Source: Natronorubrum thiooxidans
GTDB lineage: Archaea > Halobacteriota > Halobacteria > Halobacteriales > Natrialbaceae
Direction: 5' to 3'
Assembly: GCF_900156475.1 (NCBI RefSeq)
Contig: NZ_FTNR01000001.1
Coordinates: forward strand, 1-64,000
Length of the DNA: 64,000 nt
Part shown: positions 17,756 to 25,711 of the stretch, piece by piece
Position numbering within the stretch: position 1 is the stretch's first letter
Layout of the letters: each line of letters starts with the position of its first letter
Translations under genes and position numbers: made by a program
The notes under the pieces: model-generated
What the model saw: only the letters and a program-made list of their open reading frames with translations
Told to the model about the DNA's origin: nothing
The model's database searches: none

Positions 17756-19006
17756 TTATGAGTCGGCGAGGCGCGCGAGTCCTTCCGCGAGAACGGTGGT
17801 TGCCCGGGCGCAGTCCGACCAGTCGGTCCACTCCCGGGGATTGTGGGAGATCCCGTCACGCGACGGTGCAAACAGCAGTCCTGCGTCGGTGACGCCGGCG
17901 ACGTTCATCGTATCGTGGGCTGCCCCCGAGTGCATGAGCAACGTGTTGATTCCCGTTGCAGTGCCGGCGTCGACCAGCGTCTCACGACATCGCTCTGCCA
18001 TCGGTTCCGGCGGCACGTTGTACGGTCGCGATACGGTCGTCTCGACGGCTCGCTCCCGTTCGACTCGCTGTGCACTGTCCTCGAGTGCGTCGACGAGCGT
18101 CGAAATCGAGTCCGCCGACACGTCCCGAATGTCGATCCCGAGTCGGACTCGTCCCGGGATGACGTTCGTCGCGTTTGGCTCCACAACCGCCTTTCCGACC
18201 GTGCCCACGGCGGACGGGGATTCGTCGTCGACGAGTTGGTTTGCGGCTTCCTCGACGTCTAGAACGACTTCGCTCGCTGCAGCGAGGGCGTCCGCTCGGC
18301 CGGGCATCGGTGTTGAGCCCGCGTGGTCGGCTTCGCCGTCGACCTCGAGATAGCAGTGGGTGATTCCCGTAACGTTCGTGACGATTCCAGCCGCCGCGTT
18401 CTCCTCCTCGAGACGCGTCCCCTGTTCGGGATGCAACTCGAGCCAGGCGTCCCACTCGGCGGCGTCGATTCGTCCCTCACCACGGAAGCCGGTTTCGTCG
18501 AGGGCGTCCTCGAGCGTCGTTCCGGACTCGTCTTCGAACGCGAGTGCGTCGTCGACCGACCGCTGGCCAGTCGCAACGGACGAGCCGAGCAGTCCGTTGC
18601 CGAACCGTTGCCCCTCTTCTTCAGTGAAACAAACGACGTTTATTGGCTGCTGGGGTGTTCGATCGGACTCCTGTATCGCACGGACTGCCTCGAGGCCGCC
18701 GTAGACGCCGAGCGGACCGTCGAATATCCCACCGACCGGAACTGAGTCCAGGTGGCTGCCGGTCGCGACCGGCGCGGCGGCCGGATCGACACCCTCCGGT
18801 ACCCACTGGCCGACGATGTTTCCCACTGCGTCGATCCGAACGTCGAGTCCCGCCTGCTCGAGTCGGTCGACGAATCGCTCTCGAGCACGCCGGTTCGCGT
18901 CCGTCCCGGTGAGCGTCGTTCGTCCGTGGCCGTCCACGTCGGATAGTGCGCCAAACTGCGCGTTAGCTTCGATCTCTCGCCGAAGCCTCCCCTCAGAGAC
19001 ATGCAT
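17756..19006 (-). CDS. M20-family Zn-dependent amidohydrolase (N-carbamoyl-L-amino acid hydrolase/allantoate amidohydrolase type)
   Basis: A 416-residue M20 metallohydrolase of the carbamoylase (AmaB/HyuC/AllC) branch. Metal-site segments are visible in order: GSHLDSVP (His), GIFDGPLGVYGGLEAV (bridging Asp), CFTEEEGQRFGNGLLGS (Glu pair), LELHPEQGTRLE (His) and the C-terminal ISHNPREWTDWSD (His). The central dimerisation domain has DHAGSTPMPGRADAL. It probably cleaves an N-carbamoyl or related amide to a free amino acid. It lies just upstream of, and in the same direction as, the ABC operon and diverges from iclR, so uptake, hydrolysis and regulation appear as one unit. Confidence 0.9.
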   Translation of the reverse strand: MHVSEGRLRREIEANAQFGALSDVDGHGRTTLTGTDANRRARERFVDRLEQAGLDVRIDAVGNIVGQWVPEGVDPAAAPVATGSHLDSVPVGGIFDGPLGVYGGLEAVRAIQESDRTPQQPINVVCFTEEEGQRFGNGLLGSSVATGQRSVDDALAFEDESGTTLEDALDETGFRGEGRIDAAEWDAWLELHPEQGTRLEEENAAAGIVTNVTGITHCYLEVDGEADHAGSTPMPGRADALAAASEVVLDVEEAANQLVDDESPSAVGTVGKAVVEPNATNVIPGRVRLGIDIRDVSADSISTLVDALEDSAQRVERERAVETTVSRPYNVPPEPMAERCRETLVDAGTATGINTLLMHSGAAHDTMNVAGVTDAGLLFAPSRDGISHNPREWTDWSDCARATTVLAEGLARLADS

Positions 19007-19126
19007 TCCGATGCGTGATCGGAAGTCCGCTTTGTTAAATGTTTGCGTTCTTCGCAGCGGACCCGATATCGACAGCGACTCGGACTGAACCAGTGGAACA
19101 GAGCGCGATCACCGACCGACGAGTTT

Positions 19127-19147
19127 CCGAAATGAGAACACAGTTCC
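19127..19147 (+). promoter_or_regulatory. CGAAATG-type repeat, copy 1 (candidate IclR site)
   Basis: The core CGAAATGAGAACACA is followed by TTCC at 19144-19147. It matches copy 2 at 19351-19372 in 15 of 16 core positions and lies in the divergent region between the M20 gene and iclR, 121 bases upstream of the M20 start. TTTCCGAAA across its left side is itself palindromic. Confidence 0.45.
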
Positions 19148-19207
19148 TCATAAAACGGCCACTGGACGCGAGCGACGGTGCCGTCCCAGCCGAACGACGT
19201 AACACGC

Positions 19208-19242
19208 CACTGCACAGCCGTCATGCGATGTGGCGTGCAGTG
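19208..19242. promoter_or_regulatory. Dyad in the M20-iclR divergent region
   Basis: CACTGCAC (19208-19215) and GTGCAGTG (19235-19242) are a perfect 8-bp inverted repeat. GCCAC (19206-19210) and GTGGC (19230-19234) are a second, overlapping one. The arrangement sits roughly mid-way between the two divergent starts and could be a regulator site or a structured leader. The rest of the 387-base region 19007-19393 contains no gene. Confidence 0.35.
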
Positions 19243-19350
19243 ACGTTCAGAGATAATCATCGCTCGACGTCAGATCAGCACGCGTTCGGTGTCGCACTCG
19301 AGCGCTTTTCGTACATCGGTACCGAGATGCCACGCCAGCGACGTCCGTTC

Positions 19351-19372
19351 CCGAAATGCGAACACATATTCC
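19351..19372 (+). promoter_or_regulatory. CGAAATG-type repeat, copy 2 (candidate IclR site)
   Basis: CGAAATGCGAACACA followed by TTCC at 19369-19372, ending 21 bases before the iclR ATG (19394). It thus overlaps the place expected for the iclR core promoter, consistent with autoregulation. Copies 1 and 3 are at 19127-19147 and, inverted, 20281-20294. Confidence 0.45.
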
Positions 19373-19393
19373 GCTCGCAGCCTACGTGTGCGT

Positions 19394-20194
19394 ATGCGCG
19401 AGACAAACGATGCAGGCCCAAGGCAGCTCGAAACGGTCGCTCGAGCGTGCGACGTCATCGACGCACTCGAGGAACTCGACGGCGCTGGCGTGACGGAGTT
19501 AGCCGATTATCTCGACATCTCGAAGAGTTCAGCGTACTCGTATCTCTCGACGCTGCGGACGAAGCGACTCGTCGTGAAAGACGACGACACGTACCGACTC
19601 AGCCTCGAGTTTCTGTATCTCGGGAAGACGATTCGACACCGACACGTGCTGTTCGAACACGGCAAACAGCAGGTCGACCGACTGGCCGAGGAAACTGGGG
19701 AGTATGTCCACCTCATGTGCGAACAACACGGCCTCGAGCGGAATATCTACAAGGTCGCAGGCGAGAACGCCGTTGGCGACACCTACCACACGACCAAAGA
19801 GCGCAAGGCCGATTTCCTCCACTTCACGTCGACCGGCAAAGCCGTCCTCGCCTATCTGCCGGACGCTCGAGTCGAGGCGATCATCGACGAGTACGGCCTC
19901 GTCAAAAAGACCGAGAACACGATCACCGACCGCGACGCCCTCTTCGAGGAGATCCAGACCATCAGAGAGCGCGGCTACGCGGTGAACGACGAGGAGGAGG
20001 TGACGGGGATCCGGGCTATCGGGGCACCGATTCGCGACGCGAACGGAGCGATTCTCGGTGCAGTCAGCGTCTCCGGGCCGACGAGTCGACTCAATGGCGA
20101 CCGGTACTACGAGACGCTCCCGAAGCAGGTCATGGAGAGTGCGAACGTCACTGAAGCGAGCATCAACATGTCCAACGCGAGTCGATCGCTCTGA
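19394..20194 (+). CDS. IclR-family transcriptional regulator
   Basis: A 266-residue IclR protein. The N-terminal winged helix is RQLETVARACDVIDALEELDGAGVTELADYLDISKSSAYSYLSTL (residues about 10-55). The effector domain follows with FTSTGKAVLAYLP, GYAVNDEEEVTGIRAIGAPI and AILGAVSVSGPTSRL, all typical. The frame is open further upstream, but ATG 19394 gives the normal family length. It diverges from the M20 gene and probably controls it and the ABC operon. Repeats of CGAAATG(A/C)GAAC lie on both sides of the gene. Confidence 0.92.
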   Translation: MRETNDAGPRQLETVARACDVIDALEELDGAGVTELADYLDISKSSAYSYLSTLRTKRLVVKDDDTYRLSLEFLYLGKTIRHRHVLFEHGKQQVDRLAEETGEYVHLMCEQHGLERNIYKVAGENAVGDTYHTTKERKADFLHFTSTGKAVLAYLPDARVEAIIDEYGLVKKTENTITDRDALFEEIQTIRERGYAVNDEEEVTGIRAIGAPIRDANGAILGAVSVSGPTSRLNGDRYYETLPKQVMESANVTEASINMSNASRSL

Positions 20195-20917
20195 ACCCGG
20201 CGTTCACACACGTGCTTTTACAAGAATATTATTGTAAATCAGTCCCCATTTCTCTCCCTCTTACACGACTAATTCATGATCTGTTCGCATTTCGAAAACG
20301 CACTGTAGGGGACGTCTACACCAGGTCTCTTTCCGCCGAGGCAAACGGTTGCTGACTCGAGATCGAACTGGTCCGGAGCGAGTTACTCGAGGAACTGCGT
20401 GGCCGATCCACTGTGTGTCGCGAGGCAGTTCGGATGTCGCCGGCTGTTATTGATATTTGTCAGATCTTAGTTTCTCTATTTAAATAGACATTTTGGTATT
20501 CTCGACACTCCCCAAAAATCGAGGAAATAGTTACTATATGGGATAGAACACAGCAATTCACTATTAAACACTCTCTATTTAAAAGATACGTCGAAAAATC
20601 GCTTATACCACCTTGTTCTCTGGAGAAATATTAGTTATACTCAAATCCGCTTTTGAATTCTTGGATCCAATCCAATTGTAGTCGCGTACCGTCTTAACTG
20701 TCCTATATACGACTATTTAGTAGATGTACAGTACTTCTCTCGAGCGCTACCCGACCCATAATATACGAAATACAATATGATATTCTACATATGGTTAGTG
20801 AAATATAACAGTTACTAGTACATTTTGTTCCGTCGAATTGGCGTTGTGATCCGACGGGCCAGTGACGTTGAACCGAGCCACTGGCGAGCTTTTGATGTCT
20901 GGGCACGTATACGGCAT
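20195..20917. other. Long AT-rich intergenic region with repeats
   Basis: About 720 bases without a convincing gene, strongly AT-rich from about 20455 to 20820. It contains an inverted repeat just after iclR (TTTACAA 20217-20223 and TTGTAAA 20232-20238). It also holds an inverted third copy of the CGAAATG motif (20281-20294), a perfect 14-bp palindrome TCTATTTAAATAGA (20475-20488), and a 12-base direct repeat TCTCTATTTAAA (20473-20484 and 20572-20583). A minus-strand frame at 20703-20906 is open but has unlikely composition. Possibly a horizontally acquired or decayed stretch. Confidence 0.6.
20281..20294 (-). promoter_or_regulatory. CGAAATG-type repeat, copy 3, inverted
   Basis: On the minus strand this reads CGAAATGCGAACAG, 13 of 14 bases identical to copy 2. 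It lies 87 bases downstream of the iclR stop, so the gene is bracketed by the motif. TTCG-CATTT-CGAA within it is a short palindrome. Confidence 0.4.
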
Positions 20918-21577
20918 ATGCGAACTCGAGTCACCGCAGCCGTATCGATTCTCGTCGGCCTCCTCGCCGTCTGGATCGGCTGGGGACTGTACGTGATCAA
21001 GACGACCGAGCGCGTGCCGTTCGAGGCGCTTGAGCGCGACGGTGCGTTCGAACGGCGGCGCTATCCAGCCACGGTTCTGGTCGAGACGACGGCACCGGAC
21101 CAGCGAACGGCGTTCCGGCGGCTCTTCGACTATCTGTCGGGTGCAAACGAGACCGACGCCGACCTCGAGATGACCGCTCCCGTCGCGACGAGCGATGGGA
21201 CGCGTTCGATCCCTGCTCCAGCTCAGCCGAGCAACGGCGAGTCCGTGCCGATGACTGCACCTGTCCGCACTGCCCGCTCCAGAGAGGGCGTGACGATGGC
21301 GTTCTATCTCCCGTCGGCTGTCTCGCTCGAGGCGGCACCCATGCCGACCGATCCGACCGTTCACCTCCTCGCCGAACCGTCACGGACGGTCGCTGTGTGG
21401 CGATTCTCCTGGTACGCAACGGAGCGTCGCATCGAGCGCGCACGACAGGCGCTGGCTGCCACCCTCGAGGAGCGCGGCCTCGAGGCGCGTGACGAGCCGA
21501 CGGTGTTGCAGTACAACGACCCGTGGACACCGCCGTTTCTGCGCCGCAACGAGGTTGCCGTGACAGTCGAGTACTGA
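20918..21577 (+). CDS. SOUL heme-binding family protein, membrane-anchored
   Basis: A 219-residue SOUL/HEBP-type protein. MRTRVTAAVSILVGLLAVWIG gives one N-terminal transmembrane anchor, and the rest is the SOUL domain: PFEALERDGAFERRRYPATVLVETT, the repeated DLEMTAPVAT and SVPMTAPVRT segments, YLPSAVSLEAAPMP, VAVWRFSWYATE and LQYNDPWTPPFLRRNEVAV at the C terminus. SOUL proteins bind heme or tetrapyrroles in other organisms; archaeal roles are not established. The frame is open 93 bases upstream, but ATG 20918 begins the signal anchor. It follows the long AT-rich gap and stands alone. Confidence 0.87.
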   Translation: MRTRVTAAVSILVGLLAVWIGWGLYVIKTTERVPFEALERDGAFERRRYPATVLVETTAPDQRTAFRRLFDYLSGANETDADLEMTAPVATSDGTRSIPAPAQPSNGESVPMTAPVRTARSREGVTMAFYLPSAVSLEAAPMPTDPTVHLLAEPSRTVAVWRFSWYATERRIERARQALAATLEERGLEARDEPTVLQYNDPWTPPFLRRNEVAVTVEY

Positions 21578-21648
21578 CGGACGAGCGGTCGGGCCAGCCG
21601 TCGGTCGGCCCTCCGCTGTTGACGACTGTTTCCCCTCGAACAGATTTC

Positions 21649-21665
21649 ATTGAACGTCGTTCAAT
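21649..21665. promoter_or_regulatory. Perfect palindromic operator candidate upstream of the SDR gene
   Basis: ATTGAACG-T-CGTTCAAT is a perfect 8-bp inverted repeat with a single central base, the shape of a TetR/AcrR-family operator. It sits about 30 bases upstream of the TATA-like ACATTATA (about 21693-21700), which in turn is 25 bases before the SDR ATG (21725). No TetR gene is in the window. Confidence 0.5.
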
Positions 21666-21724
21666 ACTCGACGGCTTTACTTTCCACCGGTAACATTATA
21701 CTTTGATAGACGAGTGATAGCATA

Positions 21725-22522
21725 ATGCATAACCCAGACTACAGCGTGGCAGGTGAGACGGCAATCGTCACGGGTGCAAGCCAAGGAATCGGTCGAGCGA
21801 TCGCGGAGACGCTCGCTGCGGGCGGTGCGAACGTAGCGATCTGCTCGCGATCGATGGATCGCATCGGCCCGGTTGCCGACGAGATCAACGACGCCGAGGA
21901 CGCGGGTGAGGCCCTCGCCGTCGAGTGTAACGTTCGCAAGCGCGAGCAGGTCCAGCAGCTGGTCGACGAGACCGTCAAGACGTTCGGCGACGTCGACATC
22001 CTCGTCACCAACGCCGGCGGCGAGTTCGTCGCCAACTTCGAGGACATCTCGGCGAACGGCTGGGAGACGATTCTCGACCTCAATCTCACCAGCACCGTCC
22101 ACTGTGCCCAACTCGCTGGCGAGGTCATGCGCGAGGGCGACGGCGGCGTCATCATCACGCTCTCGAGTGTCAACGGCCAGCACGCAGCCCCCGGCGAGAG
22201 CCACTACGGGGCTGCGAAGGCGGCGATCATCCGTCTCACGGAGACACTCGCCGTCGAGTGGGCCGACGACGGCATCCGCGTCAACTGCATCGCGCCCGGT
22301 CTGGTCCAGACACCCGGCGTTGCCGAGACGCTCGGCATCGACAGCGAATCGATGCCATCACGCGAGAAGACCGACCGCCGGATCGGCCACGCCGAAGAGG
22401 TCGCCGACGTCGTCCAGTTCCTCTCGAGTCCCGCCGCCTCGTTCATGACCGGGGAGACGGTGACCGTCAAAGGTGTGCCACGCGCGGGTAACTCGATGAC
22501 ACAGGATCTGGGCCTCGAGTAA
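21725..22522 (+). CDS. Short-chain dehydrogenase/reductase (SDR)
   Basis: A 265-residue classical SDR with a Rossmann NAD(P) site TGASQGIG (residues 16-23), the structural motif TNAGG and the catalytic Tyr161-x-x-x-Lys165 in SHYGAAKAA preceded by a serine in LSSVNG. The C-terminal segment NCIAPGLVQTPG and the SxxASFMTGETVTVKG ending match the 3-oxoacyl-ACP reductase/glucose dehydrogenase group. Substrate not determined. The likely promoter holds a TATA box 25 bases before ATG 21725 and a palindrome at 21649-21665. It is convergent with the OsmC gene. Confidence 0.9.
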   Translation: MHNPDYSVAGETAIVTGASQGIGRAIAETLAAGGANVAICSRSMDRIGPVADEINDAEDAGEALAVECNVRKREQVQQLVDETVKTFGDVDILVTNAGGEFVANFEDISANGWETILDLNLTSTVHCAQLAGEVMREGDGGVIITLSSVNGQHAAPGESHYGAAKAAIIRLTETLAVEWADDGIRVNCIAPGLVQTPGVAETLGIDSESMPSREKTDRRIGHAEEVADVVQFLSSPAASFMTGETVTVKGVPRAGNSMTQDLGLE

Positions 22523-22627
22523 CAGGGTCGTCGTCTTCGCCGACGATCCACGGCACTGTTGTGGCACGCGTCGGATTGTGGCGTTCGACGAATCCGGGTA
22601 AACCGGATCGAACGACGGCACGGTCTG

Positions 22628-23230
22628 TTACGCCACGCTGACGACCGGCTCCATCTCGTGAGCAAGATGCATCAGATTCCACACGGGTGAGCGCTTGGCT
22701 CCGTCGGCCAGGATGTCCGCCTCTTCGTCCGTGAGATTCTCCCCGCTGACTTCGATCTCGATGCGGATATCGTCGAACATCTCGCCCGCTCGATCGACGT
22801 CGTGAATCGTGAGGATTACGCGCGGATCGAAATCGAGTCGGACGGTCGTTTCGAGCTCGTCGACGTCGATCTCGTTGGCAAGCGCGGTGACTCCGACGGC
22901 GACGTTCAGACAGCCAGTCAACGCGGCAAGGGCCACCTCGATCGGCTCCATGCGATCGGTTGGATCGACGAATCCGGCCGCCGCCTCGACCTCTTTCCAT
23001 GCACCGAGGGGCAGCGTGTATTCGCGGGTCTCGCGTTCGATCTCGTCGTCGCCAAGCGTGTAGGCGTCGATCTTCGCGAGGCTGTGGAAGAGCCGTCCCT
23101 CGTAGCACGAGCGAGCGCCGAGTTCGAACTGCACGTCGTCCGGGTTCTCCGTCGCATACTCGACGAACTCGTGGAACGCCTCGAGGTCAATACCGTGCGT
23201 TACTGTCGGTTCTGATTGCGTTTGTGCCAT
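22628..23230 (-). CDS. OsmC/Ohr-family protein lacking the second cysteine
   Basis: A 200-residue OsmC-fold protein, cytoplasmic. The first redox cysteine is in ALAALTGCLNVAVGV. At the place of the second cysteine (usually CPV in the C-terminal helix) it has AKRSPVWNLMH, a serine. A further Cys lies in ARSCYEGRLFHS near residue 42. Classical OsmC/Ohr enzymes reduce organic hydroperoxides using both cysteines, so this member either uses another mechanism or has lost peroxidase activity. Family assignment is good, function uncertain. Confidence 0.82.
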   Translation of the reverse strand: MAQTQSEPTVTHGIDLEAFHEFVEYATENPDDVQFELGARSCYEGRLFHSLAKIDAYTLGDDEIERETREYTLPLGAWKEVEAAAGFVDPTDRMEPIEVALAALTGCLNVAVGVTALANEIDVDELETTVRLDFDPRVILTIHDVDRAGEMFDDIRIEIEVSGENLTDEEADILADGAKRSPVWNLMHLAHEMEPVVSVA

Positions 23231-23482
23231 TGGTGATCACTTCCGGGAGCGATGTTGATGGGGCTCGTCATATCGTCCCCGCAAGCGACACAACGATGCC
23301 GACGGTCTTGTCGCTATTTTGTGACGTTTTGGCAGCGCTCGCCGTTCCTGCAGCGACTGGAATCGAAGCAGCAACTGCGCTCTCGAGACGTCGTGATCGA
23401 ACGCGGTCTCGCTTTGCACGCTATATCGAGGTCGGACGAGCAGCGATGGGAATACAACGGCACGGAACCGTCGCCGCGGGCG

Positions 23483-24307
23483 TCACTCCACGATCCGTCG
23501 TGGATCGATGTGTCGAGCATCGGATGCGTACCGCTCGTAGACCGATTCTGCCCACTCGCGGATGTCGGGGGCGGCAGTAACAATCAACGCCTGGACCGTT
23601 CCGCTGCCTTGCCCGTAGCAGCTGATGATGACACGTTCATCGAGCAGACCGATTCCGCATGCGGGTACGTCGTCGTGGGTGAGCACGGTGAAATTCTCCT
23701 GTTCCAGCATCGCCGCGCTGCGCTCCGGGTACGTCGAGAGAAAGTACGTATGACAGGATGGTCGGTCGACCAACGCGATGTCTGCGCCGTCGTCGATCAG
23801 TTGATCCAGAACCGAAAAGCAAGGCTCCATCAGGGCAACCTCGGGGTGGAGGAATCGTAACGTGGTCGTCTGCCGAAGCAGTGATTTGAATCGGTTCACC
23901 GGACGGTACGGAGAATCGGGCTCGGCGACGGTCACGCTCATCTCCGACCACGTCTCGATCGGGAACTCGCTGATCTCGTCGGGGAGCCAGTGCCAGACGT
24001 CACGCAGCTTCCGCTCAGTTTCGACCTGCTCGAGCAGGTCTTCTATCCCGGATGCGATTACTTCTCCGAGTCGGGTTGCAACGTACTGGTGTCCGTCTTT
24101 GCGGATCCAGACCCGGTCATCGAACTCGTCCAACGTCCGTCGCATCGTCGACGCAGACACGCCGGTCAACTCACAGAGTTCAGCGCGACGCTGCGGCCGC
24201 TCTGTCAGTGCGATGAGTGCTGGAATGCGGTGTTCTGACCGCGTGAGATACGCGATGTCACCGATCGGCGAATCGGCGGGCATATGTGCAGTGCTATCGA
24301 GGCTCAT
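23483..24307 (-). CDS. Winged-helix regulator with FilR1-like sensor domain
   Basis: A 274-residue haloarchaeal HTH regulator. Residues about 15-75 form the winged helix (SEHRIPALIALTERPQRRAELCELTGVSASTMRRTLDEFDDRVWI). The C-terminal part resembles the methanogen FilR1 middle domain: VNRFKSLLRQTTTLRFLHPEVALMEPCFSVLDQL and DVPACGIGLLDERVIISCYGQGSGTVQALIVT. ATG 24307 is preferred over the longer open frame (24379) because it starts just after a probable promoter and gives the usual length. It diverges from the DapA-family gene and may regulate it. Confidence 0.78.
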   Translation of the reverse strand: MSLDSTAHMPADSPIGDIAYLTRSEHRIPALIALTERPQRRAELCELTGVSASTMRRTLDEFDDRVWIRKDGHQYVATRLGEVIASGIEDLLEQVETERKLRDVWHWLPDEISEFPIETWSEMSVTVAEPDSPYRPVNRFKSLLRQTTTLRFLHPEVALMEPCFSVLDQLIDDGADIALVDRPSCHTYFLSTYPERSAAMLEQENFTVLTHDDVPACGIGLLDERVIISCYGQGSGTVQALIVTAAPDIREWAESVYERYASDARHIDPRRIVE

Positions 24308-24472
24308 AGGGTAGATACGCAAAGAAGCGAGAAAACTATTCGCACCTCTCATGTGGCCGTTCAGTAATTCCTGTGACACTCTCTGGGGAACTGTTCAGAC
24401 GGTAGCTTCAGTACCGTCGCGGTGTCACGACGAGCAGGTACGTTTTTGCAGTCGCCGCGAAACCACCATGGT

Positions 24473-25366
24473 ATGGAACTCCACCACGCGCTCTCCGGTA
24501 TCACCTGTCCGGTCGTCACGCCGTTCGACGACGCGGGCGCGATCGACGACGACGCGTTCGTTGACGTCCTCGAGCAGCTCCTCGAGGGTGGCATCGACGG
24601 CGTTTTTCCGTGTGGCACGACGGGTGAGTTCGCCAGTCTCACGCGCGAGGAGCGCCGGCACGTCCACGACCTCGCGGTCGAACACGCCGGTGGCGAGGTG
24701 CCGGTGCTCGCCGGTGCGGCCGCAACGAGCGTCGCCGAAGCGGTCACCTACACCGAAGACGCGGCCGACGCCGGTGCCGACGCCGCAGTCGTCACGCCGC
24801 CGTACTTCCATACGGCGAACGACCCGGCTGGGAACCGGCGATTCCTCGAGCAGGTCGCTGATCAGTCGCCGCTCCCCGTGTTGCTCTACAACATCCCGGT
24901 CTGTACGGGCGGGCGGATGGAGCCCGAAACCCTCGCGGCCGTCGCGACCCACGACAATATCGTCGGGCTGAAAGACTCGAGTGGCGACCTCGAGTACTTC
25001 CTCTCGGTCATGCGCCAGACGCCCGACGACTTCTGCATGCTGCAGGGGTACGACGCGCTGCTCGTTCCCGCTCTCCGGATGGGTGCCGACGGCGGACTGA
25101 ACGCGCTGTCGAACGTCGCGCCCCAGCAGTACGCTGAGCTGTACGAGACGTTCGACGAGCGCCGCGGCGAGGCGTTACAGGACGCCATCGCCCCACTGTT
25201 CGACGCCTGTGCCAGCCACGGCTTCGCGCCGGCGACGAAGGCTGCCCTCGAATATCGCGGCGTCGTTCCCACCGACGCCGTCCGGCCGCCGCTCGTCGAG
25301 GTCCCCGAAGCCGATCGCCCGGCGATCGCCAGCGCTGTCGACGACCTGCTTTTGCCAGCAAACTAA
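24473..25366 (+). CDS. Dihydrodipicolinate synthase (DapA)/N-acetylneuraminate lyase family aldolase
   Basis: A 297-residue class I TIM-barrel aldolase. Pyruvate-binding PCGTTGEFASL (residues about 45-55), Tyr139 in LLYNIPVC and Schiff-base Lys167 in IVGLKDSSGD are all in place. The family covers DapA, NanA, KDG aldolase and others; the context (beta-helix protein downstream, FilR1-like regulator upstream, no lysine genes) favours a sugar-acid aldolase such as a 2-keto-3-deoxy sugar acid lyase over lysine synthesis, which is inference. ATG 24473 fits the family start MELHHALSGITCPVVTPF. Confidence 0.88.
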   Translation: MELHHALSGITCPVVTPFDDAGAIDDDAFVDVLEQLLEGGIDGVFPCGTTGEFASLTREERRHVHDLAVEHAGGEVPVLAGAAATSVAEAVTYTEDAADAGADAAVVTPPYFHTANDPAGNRRFLEQVADQSPLPVLLYNIPVCTGGRMEPETLAAVATHDNIVGLKDSSGDLEYFLSVMRQTPDDFCMLQGYDALLVPALRMGADGGLNALSNVAPQQYAELYETFDERRGEALQDAIAPLFDACASHGFAPATKAALEYRGVVPTDAVRPPLVEVPEADRPAIASAVDDLLLPAN

Positions 25367-25544
25367 TATTTTTATTGCGGGTGAAAGGCGACTCGATGAC
25401 CGTCACCGAAACGCCTGTCGACTGCTCTGCCGACTCGAGGCCGTCGACGATATCCTCGAGTCGACGCGATGGCTGCCGTGTGAATCGCTGTCGCCCTGAT
25501 CGGTCTCTGATTATGTTCATGCAGTACCGAAATACCGTGCTACT

Positions 25545-25709
25545 ATGAACGGTACGGGGCTCCGGCGACGGGACGTCCTCGCCACAATCTCCGCCGGGTG
25601 CGTGACGGTCGCAGGAAGTACGGCCGACGAACTGACGGAGACGCCTGCAGAGGAGACGCCGGCCGCCCTCTACGGACTGGCGTACGGACGCGGATACGGG
25701 ACTGAGTAG
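25545..25709 (+). CDS. Small Tat-signal peptide ORF ahead of the beta-helix gene
   Basis: A 54-codon ORF. It begins MNGTGLRRRDVLATISAGCV, a twin-arginine signal (RRRDVLA) with a short hydrophobic core and a Cys, then an acidic Thr/Glu/Pro stretch and a tail LYGLAYGRGYGTE. Tyr-Gly tails of this type recur on small haloarchaeal secreted proteins. Only two bases separate its stop (TAG 25707-25709) from the ATG of the beta-helix gene, in a different frame, so co-transcription is likely. Whether it is exported by itself or is the detached signal of a former secreted protein is open. Confidence 0.65.
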   Translation: MNGTGLRRRDVLATISAGCVTVAGSTADELTETPAEETPAALYGLAYGRGYGTE

Positions 25710-25711
25710 CC

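Noticed and set aside
20703-20906. 67-codon minus-strand frame in the AT-rich gap
   Set aside because: Composition rich in Ser, Cys, Ile and Tyr, unlike haloarchaeal proteins, and no family pattern.
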